Part shown: in pieces, positions 15,213 to 23,726 of the stretch
How positions within the stretch are numbered: the stretch's first letter is position 1
How the letters are laid out: the number at the start of each line of letters is the position of its first letter
Assembly: GCF_963976135.1 (NCBI RefSeq)
Contig: NZ_CAXBKN010000037.1
Location: 1 to 24,710, forward strand
Length of the DNA: 24,710 nucleotides
Source of the DNA: Maricaulis sp963976135
Lineage (GTDB): Bacteria > Pseudomonadota > Alphaproteobacteria > Caulobacterales > Maricaulaceae
Direction: 5' to 3'
The notes under the pieces: generated by a model
Database searches by the model: none
What the model was told of the DNA's origin: nothing
Seen by the model: the letters and a program-made list of their open reading frames with translations, nothing else
Made by a program: the position numbers and the translations under genes

Positions 15213-15240
15213 CCTATAATGTTTCTTTGACAAACATCAA
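15213..15240 (-). promoter_or_regulatory. Candidate sigma-70 promoter of the narR-like gene
   Basis: On the minus strand TTGATG (15240-15235) and TATAGG (15218-15213) are separated by 16 nt, giving a plausible -35/-10 pair with a start near 15206. The -35 element lies inside the FNR-type box, so a bound regulator would block this promoter. This is inferred by eye. Confidence 0.4.
15227..15240. promoter_or_regulatory. FNR/NarR-type box between narR and narK1
   Basis: TTGACAAACATCAA matches TTGAT-N4-ATCAA at nine of ten positions. It lies in the divergent region, centred 48.5 bp from the narR-like start and 196.5 bp from the narK1 start. It is the obvious target for the neighbouring regulator or a distal FNR. 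No well-placed -10 sits at class II distance on the narK side. Confidence 0.82.
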
Positions 15241-15270
15241 CTCACCTCCACGATTTCAGCAAGCCAGCCC

Positions 15271-15285
15271 CCAAAGAATATTTGG
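15271..15285. promoter_or_regulatory. Inverted repeat in the narK1 upstream region
   Basis: CCAAAGAATATTTGG has two 5-bp arms in perfect inverted symmetry around a 5-nt AT-rich centre. It lies between the FNR-type box and narK1, close to where the narK promoter should be. It does not match the FNR consensus, so it may bind another factor or contain the -10 (AATATT). Function is not known. Confidence 0.25.
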
Positions 15286-15429
15286 TTTGATGTGCATTTT
15301 TGCTATTTTATTTCAATTAGTTGCGGCGTTCTGACGCGCGGCGCGCTGCCCGGTTGTGGTGAGGCCCTGGCCCCCATATTGATGGTCCTGCAGAACAACC
15401 ACCCGGGCTGGGTGAGATGGGGCAGAGAC

Positions 15430-16755
15430 ATGAATTCGCTTGAAGGTGTAACGCGCGGCCAGCAAAATCAGGCATTAGGCATGACGACGATCGCCTTTAC
15501 CGCCTGCTTCGCGGTCTGGACGATATTCTCGATTATCGGCATCAGCATCAAACAGGAGCTCGGCCTGTCCGAGACCGAGTTTGGACTGCTGGTTGCCACG
15601 CCGGTGCTGACCGGTTCGATCAGCCGGGTCTTTCTCGGCATTCTGACCGAGCAATATGGTGGCCGGCTGATCTTCCCGATCCAGATGCTGACCACGGCCC
15701 TCGCGACCGTCTTGTTGTCGCAGGCCAACACCTACCCGCTCTTCCTGCTTGCAGCCCTCGGTGTCGGGCTGGCCGGCGGCTCCTTCATCATTGGTGTCGC
15801 CTATGTGTCTCGTTGGTATGAGGCCAAGAACCAGGGCACGGCGCTCGGCATTTTTGGTGCCGGCAATGTTGGCGCGGCGGTGACCAATTTCGGCGCGCCC
15901 TTCCTGGTGGTCGCCTTTGGCTGGCAACAAACAGCGCTGATCTATGCCGCCGTGCTGACGGCCCTGGCAATTCTGTTCTGGGTTTTCGCCAAGGATGACC
16001 CAGCCCTGGTGGAGCGGCGCAAGACCGGTGCAAAGCCCGCTTCGGCCCTGATGCAGCTGGAACCCCTGCGCGACCCGCGGGTCTGGCGTTTCGCCACCTA
16101 TTATTTCTTCGTCTTCGGTGCTTTCGTCGCGCTCGCCTCCTGGCTGCCGCGCTATTATGTCGGTGCCTATGGGCTCGAGCTCCAGACCGCCGGCATGCTG
16201 GCCGCGGCCTATTCGCTGCCCGGTTCGGTCTTCCGGGCGCTGGGCGGCTGGATGTCAGACAAGTTCGGCGCCCGCGCGGTGATGTATCTCACCTTTATCG
16301 TCTCGCTCATCTGCCTCTTCATCCTGAGCTATCCGCCAACCCATTATGTCGTTGATGGCATTCAGGGTCCGATCGCGTTTAGCCTGGTGACGAGCGTGCC
16401 GGTTTTCGCGACTTTGACGATCGCGCTCGGCTTTGTGATGTCGCTCGGCAAGGCCGCCGTCTACAAACACATCCCCGTCTATTACCCGCACCATGTGGGC
16501 GGCGTGGGCGGGCTGGTCGGCATGATCGGCGGACTGGGCGGTTTCGTTCTCCCGATCTCCTTCGGCATCGTCAATGACTTGACCGGCATCTGGACCAGCT
16601 GTTTCATGCTGATGTTCGTGCTGGTCGCCGTCTCGCTGATCTGGATGCACGTCGCGATCCGCCGGCAGGAGCATCGCAAATTTCCGACCCTGGCCGACGA
16701 GACATCCCTCTCCGACCTGCCGGATACTCCCATTCCCGCCTCGGCCCAGCGCTGA
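15430..16755 (+). CDS. narK1: NarK1-type nitrate/proton symporter
   Basis: From ATG 15430 this is a 441-residue major-facilitator transporter with 12 predicted membrane segments, belonging to the nitrate/nitrite porter group. The two nitrate-binding arginines are in ISRVFLGIL (TM2) and FRALGGWMSDKFG (TM8). The nitrate signature motifs are GLAGGSFIIGVAYVSRWY in TM5 and GGVGGLVGMIGGLGGF in TM11. Its compact loops resemble NarK1 (nitrate/H+ symport, which starts respiration) rather than NarK2. The frame stays open to a GTG at 15292, but the extra 46 residues lack membrane character and family match, and ATG 15430 follows a purine-rich GGGGCAGAGAC. It is first in the narK1-K2-GHJI operon. In Paracoccus the two NarK halves are fused; here they are separate. 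Confidence 0.9.
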   Translation: MNSLEGVTRGQQNQALGMTTIAFTACFAVWTIFSIIGISIKQELGLSETEFGLLVATPVLTGSISRVFLGILTEQYGGRLIFPIQMLTTALATVLLSQANTYPLFLLAALGVGLAGGSFIIGVAYVSRWYEAKNQGTALGIFGAGNVGAAVTNFGAPFLVVAFGWQQTALIYAAVLTALAILFWVFAKDDPALVERRKTGAKPASALMQLEPLRDPRVWRFATYYFFVFGAFVALASWLPRYYVGAYGLELQTAGMLAAAYSLPGSVFRALGGWMSDKFGARAVMYLTFIVSLICLFILSYPPTHYVVDGIQGPIAFSLVTSVPVFATLTIALGFVMSLGKAAVYKHIPVYYPHHVGGVGGLVGMIGGLGGFVLPISFGIVNDLTGIWTSCFMLMFVLVAVSLIWMHVAIRRQEHRKFPTLADETSLSDLPDTPIPASAQR

Positions 16756-16762
16756 GACGGGG

Positions 16763-16816
16763 CCGGACTTCGCCGCGCCCATTTCTCTCCCCGGGAAAAC
16801 AGGCGGTGAAGTCCGG
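16763..16816 (+). other. Intercistronic RNA hairpin between narK1 and narK2
   Basis: A 14-bp stem (16763-16776 with 16803-16816) includes one position that is G-U in the plus-strand RNA and would be C-A in the opposite strand, so the structure suits the nar transcript. The loop is 26 nt. No U tract follows, so it is not a standard terminator; an mRNA processing or stability element is more likely. It starts 8 nt after the narK1 stop. Confidence 0.7.
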
Positions 16817-16848
16817 TACCAATCACAAGACCAATCAAGGAGCCCCTT

Positions 16849-18456
16849 ATGGGCAAGGACCTGAAGAACTGGAATCCGGAAGACCCCGCGCAATGGGAAG
16901 CGACTGGCAAGGTCATCGCCGCCCGCAATCTGTGGATCTCGATACCGGCCCTGTTGTGCGGCTTCGCCGTCTGGCTCTACTGGGGCATCATCACGGTCCA
17001 GATGATCAATCTGGACTATGGTTTCACCCAGGCCGAGCTGTTCACCCTGACGGCGATCGCGGGCCTGTCCGGCGCGACCCTGAGAATTCCATCGACCTTC
17101 TTCATCCGTCTGGCAGGTGGTCGTAACACCATCTTTCTGACAACTGCACTCCTGCTGATCCCCTCGGCTGGTACTGCCGTTATCCTGCAGAACCCCGATG
17201 CTCCCCTCTGGCAGTTCCAGCTGATGGCGCTGCTGTCCGGATTTGGCGGCGGCAATTTCGCCAGCTCGATGTCGAATATCAGTTTCTTCTTCCCGAAAAA
17301 GGTCCAGGGCTATTCCCTGGGCATGAATGCCGGACTCGGCAATTTCGGTGTCACCACGATGCAGATCCTGATCCCGCTGGTGATGACGGTCGGCATGTTC
17401 GGCGGCACTTCGCTGGTGTTGCAGAACACCTCCGGAACCCTGATCGGCCGGATCCCGGCCGGGACCGAGACCTTCCTGCACAATGCCGGTTTCATCTGGG
17501 TGGCGATCCTCATTCCGGTCGTGATCGCGACCTGGGTGGGCATGAATAATATCCGCGATGAATACGTGTCGCCGAATATCGGTTCCCCGATCGCAGCCTT
17601 CGCCAAGATCATCGGCATGCTGGCAATCGGCCTGGTGATGGCGGCGGCGGGCCTGTGGCTGATGCTGCCGGAAAATGCCGGCGGTTCAGGCTGGAATGTG
17701 TCGAAATGGCTGGTCCTGCCGGGCGTGGTCGCGGCGACGGTGTTTGCGCTGAAACTCATCCCCGGGCCGATCCACGACAGCCTCGAGCGCCAGTACAAGA
17801 TCTTCAACAACAAGCACACCTGGGCGATGACGGTGATCTATACGATGACCTTCGGCTCTTTCATCGGCTTCAGCGCCGCTTTTGGCCTGGCGATCAAGGT
17901 TATCTTCGGTTTCCAGCACATCATGGTCGACGGGGTGATGACCCACACCACAGTCAATGCCGACGGGCCCAGCGCTCTGATGTTTGCCTGGACGGGCCCC
18001 TTCATTGGCGCCCTGATCCGGCCGGTTGGCGGGATGATCGCTGACAAGCTCGGCGGCGCCCTGGTGACCCAGATCGTCTCTGTCGTGATGGTTGTCGCGG
18101 CCATCGGCGTCGCCCTGTGCATGAAGCTCGCCTATGGCTCGGAGACGCCGGAGGAGTTTTTCATCCCGTTTCTGATCCTCTTCCTGATCCTGTTTGCGGC
18201 CACGGGTATCGGCAATGGCTCGACCTTCCGCACCATCGCGGTCGTCTTTGATCGCGAACAGACCGGACCGGTTCTCGGCTGGGCCTCGGCGATTGCCGCC
18301 TATGGCGCCTTTATCATTCCGCAAGTGCTGGGCGAACAGATCCGCGCCACCACGCCGGAAATTGCCCTCTACGGCTTCGCCGTCTTCTACGGTGTCTGTA
18401 TTGTTCTCAACTGGTGGTTCTATCTGCGCCCCGGCGCTTACGTGAAAAACCCATAG
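16849..18456 (+). CDS. narK2: NarK2-type nitrate/nitrite antiporter
   Basis: A 535-residue major-facilitator transporter, longer than NarK1, of the NarK2 group that exchanges incoming nitrate for outgoing nitrite. Arg residues in LRIPSTFFIRLAGGR and LIRPVGGMIADKLGG match the two substrate-binding arginines, and SGFGGGNFASSMSNISFFF is the nitrate signature. The extra length comes from longer periplasmic and cytoplasmic loops (for example ILQNPDAP and the VLQNTSGTLIGRIPAG insert) and a hydrophilic N-terminus (GKDLKNWNPEDP). ATG 16849 follows AAGGAG. It is placed after narK1 in a 93-bp gap that holds a hairpin and a twice-repeated ACCAATCA. narG follows 9 nt later, with its Shine-Dalgarno overlapping the narK2 stop. 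Confidence 0.92.
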   Translation: MGKDLKNWNPEDPAQWEATGKVIAARNLWISIPALLCGFAVWLYWGIITVQMINLDYGFTQAELFTLTAIAGLSGATLRIPSTFFIRLAGGRNTIFLTTALLLIPSAGTAVILQNPDAPLWQFQLMALLSGFGGGNFASSMSNISFFFPKKVQGYSLGMNAGLGNFGVTTMQILIPLVMTVGMFGGTSLVLQNTSGTLIGRIPAGTETFLHNAGFIWVAILIPVVIATWVGMNNIRDEYVSPNIGSPIAAFAKIIGMLAIGLVMAAAGLWLMLPENAGGSGWNVSKWLVLPGVVAATVFALKLIPGPIHDSLERQYKIFNNKHTWAMTVIYTMTFGSFIGFSAAFGLAIKVIFGFQHIMVDGVMTHTTVNADGPSALMFAWTGPFIGALIRPVGGMIADKLGGALVTQIVSVVMVVAAIGVALCMKLAYGSETPEEFFIPFLILFLILFAATGIGNGSTFRTIAVVFDREQTGPVLGWASAIAAYGAFIIPQVLGEQIRATTPEIALYGFAVFYGVCIVLNWWFYLRPGAYVKNP

Positions 18457-18465
18457 GAGGCCCTG

Positions 18466-21400
18466 ATGAGCCATTTTCTCGACCGTCTTACTTTTTTCAC
18501 GCGGCCATCGGAGAGTTTTTCCGACGGGCATGGCATCACCACGACCGAAGGTCGGGGCTGGGAGGATTCCTACAGAAAGCGCTGGCAACACGACAAGGTC
18601 GTGCGCTCCACTCATGGCGTGAACTGCACCGGCTCATGCAGCTGGAAGATCTACGTCAAGGGCGGCCTGGTGACCTGGGAGACGCAGCAGACAGACTATC
18701 CGAGAACACGCCCTGACCTGCCCAATCACGAGCCTCGCGGCTGCGCCCGTGGCGCCAGCTATTCCTGGTACATGTACTCGGCCAACCGGGTGAAGTATCC
18801 GCTGATCCGTTCGCGCCTGCTCAAGGCCTGGCGCGCGGCGCGCAAGACGCTGGCACCGATCGCGGCCTGGCGCTCCATCCAGCAGGATGATGCGGTGCGC
18901 CAGTCCTATGTGTCCAAGCGCGGTGCCGGCGGGCTGGTGCGCGGCGACTGGGATGAAGTCTCCGAAATCATCGCCGCCGCCAATGCCTATACCGCCAAGA
19001 CCTATGGCCCCGACCGGGTGTTCGGCTTCTCGCCAATCCCGGCCATGTCGATGGTCTCCTATGCCGCCGGCTCGCGCTATCTGTCGCTGCTGGGCGGCGT
19101 CTGCATGTCCTTCTATGACTGGTATTGCGACCTGCCGCCGGCCAGCCCGATGACCTGGGGAGAGCAGACGGATGTTCCCGAATCCGCTGACTGGTTCAAT
19201 GCCGGCTATCTGCTGATCTGGGGCTCGAATGTGCCGCAGACCCGCACACCGGACGCCCACTTCTACACCGAGGCCCGCTATCGCGGTGCCAAGAGTGCCG
19301 TGATCTGCCCGGATTATTCGGAAGCCTCCAAATTCGGCGATGTCTGGCTCAACCCGAAACAGGGCACTGATGCCGCGCTGGCCATGGCCTTCGGCCATGT
19401 TGTGCTGCGCGAATACCATCTCGATCGCCAGGCGAAGTATTTCGACACCTATGTGCGCGAAAACTCCGACTTCCCCAATCTGGTCCGGCTTGAGAAACAG
19501 GGCGACCGTTATGTCGCCGGCCGCTTGCTGCGGGCCTCTGACTTCAGCGATGATCTCGGCGAGGACAATAATCCCGACTGGAAGACCGTCGCCTGGGACC
19601 GCAAGAGCGGCAAGATCGTCACCCCGCTCGGTTCGATCGGTTTCCGCTGGGGCCAGTCCGGCAAGTGGAATATCGAGCAGAAGGACAGTCAGGGCGAAGA
19701 GATCGACCTGGAAACAACTTTCATCCTCGATGAAAACCAGGACGATGTCGTCGATGTCGGCTTCCCGTATTTCGCCAATAAGGGCCATGATGCCTTTACC
19801 GGCACCGATCATCCCGATGTGCTGGTGCACAAGATCCCGGTCAAGAAGCTGAAGCTCAAGGATGGCGAGACCATGGTCGCCACCGTGTTCGACCTGTTCT
19901 GCGCCAATTACGGGCTTGATCGTGGCCTCGGCGGTGATTTCGTCGCCACCTCCTATGACGACATGATGCCCTATACGCCGGCATGGGCCGAGGCGATCAC
20001 CGGCGTGCCGCGCGATCGCATCATCGCCGTGGCGCGTGAGTTTGCCAGCAATGCCGAGCAGACCAAGGGCAAGTCGATGGTCATCCTCGGCGCCGGTCTG
20101 AACCACTGGTATAATATGGATATGAATTACCGGGGGATCATCAATCTCCTGGTGATGTGCGGCTGTATTGGCCAGTCCGGCGGTGGCTGGGCCCATTATG
20201 TCGGCCAGGAAAAACTGCGCCCGCAGACCGGCTGGCAACCGCTCGCCTTCGGTCTCGACTGGAACCGTCCGCCGCGCCACCAGAACTCGACCTCCTGCTG
20301 GTATGCCCACACCGATCAGTGGCGCTATGAGACGCTCAGCGTTGACCAGATTCTCTCGCCCACCGCGCCGGAAGGCTCGTGGGACGGGACGATGATCGAC
20401 TATAATGTCCGCGCTGAACGCATGGGCTGGTTGCCCTCGGCGCCACAGCTCCAGACCAATCCGCTCTCCATTGCCGCCAGCGCCAAGGCGCAGGGGCTGG
20501 AGCCGGCTGATTATGTGATCAAATCGCTCAAGAGCGGCGAGCTGGAAATGTCCTGCCACGACCCGGACAATCCGGCGAACTGGCCACGCAATCTCTTCGT
20601 CTGGCGCTCCAATCTTCTGGGGTCGTCCGGCAAGGGGCATGAGTATTTCATCAAACACCTGGTTGGCGGCAATAATGGCGTCATGGGCGAGGAAGCCCCT
20701 GAGGAGATGCGGCCGAGCGAAGTCAAATGGGTCGCCGAAGCCCCACGCGGCAAGCTCGACCTGCTGGTGACGATCGACTTCCGCATGTCGACCACCTGTG
20801 TCTATTCCGACATCGTCCTGCCGACCGCGACCTGGTATGAGAAGGACGATCTCAACACCTCCGACATGCACCCCTTCATCCACCCGCTGACCGCAGCCGT
20901 CGATCCGGCCTGGGAAGCGCGCAGCGACTGGGAAATCTTCAAGGGGCTGGCGAAGAAGTTCTCCGAAATTGCCCCGGAAGAGCTTGGCGTGGAAACCGAT
21001 GTCGTCCTGACACCGATCCTGCACGACACGCCGGGCGAAATGGCCCAGGGCCTGGACGTCAAGGACTGGAGCAAGGGCGAGATCGAGGCGATCCCCGGCA
21101 AGACGATGCCGAATATCACCGTCGTGACCCGCGATTATCCCAATCTGCACAAGCAATTCACCTCGCTTGGGCCATTGATGGGCAAGCTGGGCAATGGCGG
21201 CAAGGGCATCGGCTGGAATACCGAGCATGAAGTCCACCTGCTCGGAGAGCTCAATGGTGTCGTCCTCGAAGAGGGTATCAGCAAGGGCCAGCCCAGGATC
21301 GATACCGCGATCGATGCCTGCGAAACCCTGATGATGCTGGCGCCGGAAACCAATGGCGAAGTGGCCGTCAAGGCGTGGAACGCCCTGTCGAAAGCAACCG

Positions 21401-22203
21401 GCCGCGAGCATGCGCACCTGGCCTTGCCAAAGGAAGACGAGAAGATCCGCTTCCGCGATGTCGTTGCCCAGCCCCGCAAGATCATTTCCTCACCGACCTG
21501 GTCGGGGATTGAGAGCGAGGAGGTCTGCTACAATGCCGGCTGGACCAATATCAATGAGCGGATTCCATGGCGCACGCTGAGTGGCCGCCAACAGCTCTAT
21601 CAGGACCATAAATGGATGCTCGCATTCGGTGAGGGCCTGTGCGTCTACCGGCCTCCAATCGATACCAAGGCGGTGGCGCCGGTGATCAATTCCAAGTCGA
21701 ATGGTGAGCCGCAAATCGTGCTCAACTTCATCACGCCGCACCAGAAATGGGGCATTCACTCCACCTATACCGACAATCTGCTGATGCTGACCCTGTCACG
21801 CGGCGGCCCGATTGTCTGGATGTCCGAGACCGATGCCGCCAAGGCGGGGCTCGAGGATAATGACTGGGTGGAAGCCTATAACGCCAATGGTGCCCTGGTG
21901 GCCCGGGTCGTGGTTTCGCAGCGGATCAAGGAGGGTACGCTCTTCATGTATCACGCCCAGGAAAAGACGGTGAATGTGCCCGGTTCGCAAATGACCGGTC
22001 AGCGCGGCGGTATCCATAACTCCGTCACGCGGACAACACTGAAACCGACCCACATGATCGGCGGCTATGCCCAGCAATCCTACGGATTCAACTATTACGG
22101 CACTGTCGGATCCAATCGCGACGAGTTCGTGATTGTCCGCAAGATGACCAAGATCGACTGGCTCGAAGGTCCGGCCGCAGACGCCATGGAGGCAGCGGAA
22201 TGA
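18466..22203 (+). CDS. narG: Membrane-bound nitrate reductase alpha subunit NarG
   Basis: The 1245-residue catalytic subunit, located on the cytoplasmic face of the inner membrane, which reduces nitrate to nitrite at a Mo-bis-MGD centre. The FS0 [4Fe-4S] ligands fall at H50, C54, C58 and C93 (HGVNCTGSCSW and PRGCARG), the same numbering as E. coli NarG, and the Mo-ligating aspartate is D222 in WYCDLPPASP. The N-terminus, FLDRLTFFTRPSESF, is the usual non-cleaved remnant of a Tat signal and lacks the twin arginines. Length equals the family norm within two residues. AGGAGG overlaps the narK2 stop; the gene's own stop overlaps narH by 4 bp (ATGA). It needs NarJ for cofactor insertion and MobA for the cofactor. 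No internal frameshift is seen. Confidence 0.99.
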   Translation: MSHFLDRLTFFTRPSESFSDGHGITTTEGRGWEDSYRKRWQHDKVVRSTHGVNCTGSCSWKIYVKGGLVTWETQQTDYPRTRPDLPNHEPRGCARGASYSWYMYSANRVKYPLIRSRLLKAWRAARKTLAPIAAWRSIQQDDAVRQSYVSKRGAGGLVRGDWDEVSEIIAAANAYTAKTYGPDRVFGFSPIPAMSMVSYAAGSRYLSLLGGVCMSFYDWYCDLPPASPMTWGEQTDVPESADWFNAGYLLIWGSNVPQTRTPDAHFYTEARYRGAKSAVICPDYSEASKFGDVWLNPKQGTDAALAMAFGHVVLREYHLDRQAKYFDTYVRENSDFPNLVRLEKQGDRYVAGRLLRASDFSDDLGEDNNPDWKTVAWDRKSGKIVTPLGSIGFRWGQSGKWNIEQKDSQGEEIDLETTFILDENQDDVVDVGFPYFANKGHDAFTGTDHPDVLVHKIPVKKLKLKDGETMVATVFDLFCANYGLDRGLGGDFVATSYDDMMPYTPAWAEAITGVPRDRIIAVAREFASNAEQTKGKSMVILGAGLNHWYNMDMNYRGIINLLVMCGCIGQSGGGWAHYVGQEKLRPQTGWQPLAFGLDWNRPPRHQNSTSCWYAHTDQWRYETLSVDQILSPTAPEGSWDGTMIDYNVRAERMGWLPSAPQLQTNPLSIAASAKAQGLEPADYVIKSLKSGELEMSCHDPDNPANWPRNLFVWRSNLLGSSGKGHEYFIKHLVGGNNGVMGEEAPEEMRPSEVKWVAEAPRGKLDLLVTIDFRMSTTCVYSDIVLPTATWYEKDDLNTSDMHPFIHPLTAAVDPAWEARSDWEIFKGLAKKFSEIAPEELGVETDVVLTPILHDTPGEMAQGLDVKDWSKGEIEAIPGKTMPNITVVTRDYPNLHKQFTSLGPLMGKLGNGGKGIGWNTEHEVHLLGELNGVVLEEGISKGQPRIDTAIDACETLMMLAPETNGEVAVKAWNALSKATGREHAHLALPKEDEKIRFRDVVAQPRKIISSPTWSGIESEEVCYNAGWTNINERIPWRTLSGRQQLYQDHKWMLAFGEGLCVYRPPIDTKAVAPVINSKSNGEPQIVLNFITPHQKWGIHSTYTDNLLMLTLSRGGPIVWMSETDAAKAGLEDNDWVEAYNANGALVARVVVSQRIKEGTLFMYHAQEKTVNVPGSQMTGQRGGIHNSVTRTTLKPTHMIGGYAQQSYGFNYYGTVGSNRDEFVIVRKMTKIDWLEGPAADAMEAAE

Positions 22204-23726
22204 AGATTCGTGCGCAAATCGGCAAAGTCCTGAACCTGGACAAATGCATCGGCTGCCACACCTGCTCGGTGACGTGCAAGAATGTGTGGACCAATCGCGA
22301 AGGCGTTGAATACGCCTGGTTCAACAATGTCGAGACCAAGCCCGGCATTGGCTATCCCAAGGACTGGGAGAACCAGAAACGCTGGAATGGCGGCTGGACC
22401 CGCGCCAGCAATGGCTCGCTACGGCCGAAAATGGGCTCGAAATGGCGGATACTGGCGAAGATTTTCGCCAATCCGGATCTGCCGGAAATCGACGATTACT
22501 ACGAGCCCTTCACCTTCGATTACCAGCACCTCCAGCGTGCCGGCGAGAGCGAGGCATTCCCGACAGCACGGCCGCGTTCGCTGATTTCCGGCGAGCGGAT
22601 GGAGAAGATCGAATGGGGTCCCAACTGGGAGGAAATCCTCGGCGGTGAATTCGCCAAACGCTCCCAGGATGCCAATTTCGAAGGCATCCAGAAAGCGATG
22701 TATGGCGAGTTCGAAAACACCTTCATGATGTATCTGCCGCGCCTGTGTGAGCACTGCCTCAACCCGGCCTGTGCGGCAGCCTGTCCATCGGGTGCGATCT
22801 ACAAGCGCGAGGAGGACGGCATTGTCCTGATCGATCAGGAAAAATGCCGCGGCTGGCGCATGTGCGTCTCCGGCTGTCCCTACAAGAAGATCTATTTCAA
22901 CTGGTCGAGCGGCAAGTCGGAGAAATGTACTTTCTGCTATCCGCGCATCGAGGCCGGTCAGCCAACCGTCTGCTCGGAAACCTGCGTCGGGCGCATTCGC
23001 TATCTCGGTGTCGTTCTCTATGACGCCGACCAGATCGAGGCGGCCGCTTCTGTGCCGGACGAGAAGGATCTCTATCCGGCCCAGCTGAATATGTTCCTCG
23101 ACCCCCATGATCCGGAAGTCCAGGCCCAGGCACTCCGTGATGGCGTGCCACAAGCCTGGCTGGAAGCGGCCAAGCGCTCACCGGTCTACAAGATGGCGAT
23201 CGACTGGAAGATCGCATTCCCGCTCCACCCCGAATACCGCACCCTGCCGATGGTCTGGTATGTGCCGCCGCTCTCGCCGATCAATGCGGCGGCCGAGGCC
23301 GGGTCGATCAATATCCAGAACGGCATGCCGGACGTGCGCTCCCTGCGCATTCCGCTGCGCTATCTCGCCAATCTCCTCACCGCCGGTGACGAGGCGCCGA
23401 TTGCCTCCGGTCTGGAACGCATGCTCGCCATGCGCGCCTATATGCGGGCCAAGACGGTCGATGGCGTGATCGACGAGAGCATTCCTCAACGCGTCGGCCT
23501 GACCAAGGAGCTGATCGAGGACATGTATCAGATCATGGCGATCGCCAATTACGAGGATCGTTTCGTGATCCCGACGACGCACCGCGAATGGGCCGAGGAT
23601 GCCTATGACCTGCGCGGCGAATGCGGCTTCAGCTTCGGCAATGGCTGTTCGGACGGTTCCACCGTTGGCTCGCTGTTCGGCAAGGGCAAGGCCAATAAAC
23701 CCATGACACCGATGGAGAAGGCATGA
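22200..23726 (+). CDS. narH: Nitrate reductase beta subunit NarH
   Basis: The 508-residue iron-sulfur subunit that passes electrons from NarI to NarG on the cytoplasmic side. Four cysteine groups are intact: C16, C19, C22, C26; C183, C186, C191, C195; C216, C222, C226; and C243, C246, C258, C262. The third group has Trp (W219) in place of a cysteine in CRGWRMC, as in E. coli, which makes that cluster [3Fe-4S]. These give three [4Fe-4S] and one [3Fe-4S] clusters. Start ATG 22200 overlaps the narG stop by 4 bp, and its stop overlaps narJ in the same way, so stoichiometric translation is expected. All ligands are present and nothing suggests decay. Confidence 0.99.
   Translation: MKIRAQIGKVLNLDKCIGCHTCSVTCKNVWTNREGVEYAWFNNVETKPGIGYPKDWENQKRWNGGWTRASNGSLRPKMGSKWRILAKIFANPDLPEIDDYYEPFTFDYQHLQRAGESEAFPTARPRSLISGERMEKIEWGPNWEEILGGEFAKRSQDANFEGIQKAMYGEFENTFMMYLPRLCEHCLNPACAAACPSGAIYKREEDGIVLIDQEKCRGWRMCVSGCPYKKIYFNWSSGKSEKCTFCYPRIEAGQPTVCSETCVGRIRYLGVVLYDADQIEAAASVPDEKDLYPAQLNMFLDPHDPEVQAQALRDGVPQAWLEAAKRSPVYKMAIDWKIAFPLHPEYRTLPMVWYVPPLSPINAAAEAGSINIQNGMPDVRSLRIPLRYLANLLTAGDEAPIASGLERMLAMRAYMRAKTVDGVIDESIPQRVGLTKELIEDMYQIMAIANYEDRFVIPTTHREWAEDAYDLRGECGFSFGNGCSDGSTVGSLFGKGKANKPMTPMEKA

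Noticed and set aside
15287..15300. Second FNR box (TTGAT half-site) before narK1
   Set aside because: Only the left half matches; the right half ATTTT shares two of five bases with the consensus.
15292..15429. 46-residue N-terminal extension of NarK1 from GTG 15292
   Set aside because: No ribosome-binding site, no match to the family and no membrane pattern; ATG 15430 fits better.
18634..21417. Long open frame (927 codons) antisense to narG
   Set aside because: It lies wholly inside narG, whose protein is certain. GC-rich codon bias leaves the opposite strand open, and the translation matches no family pattern.
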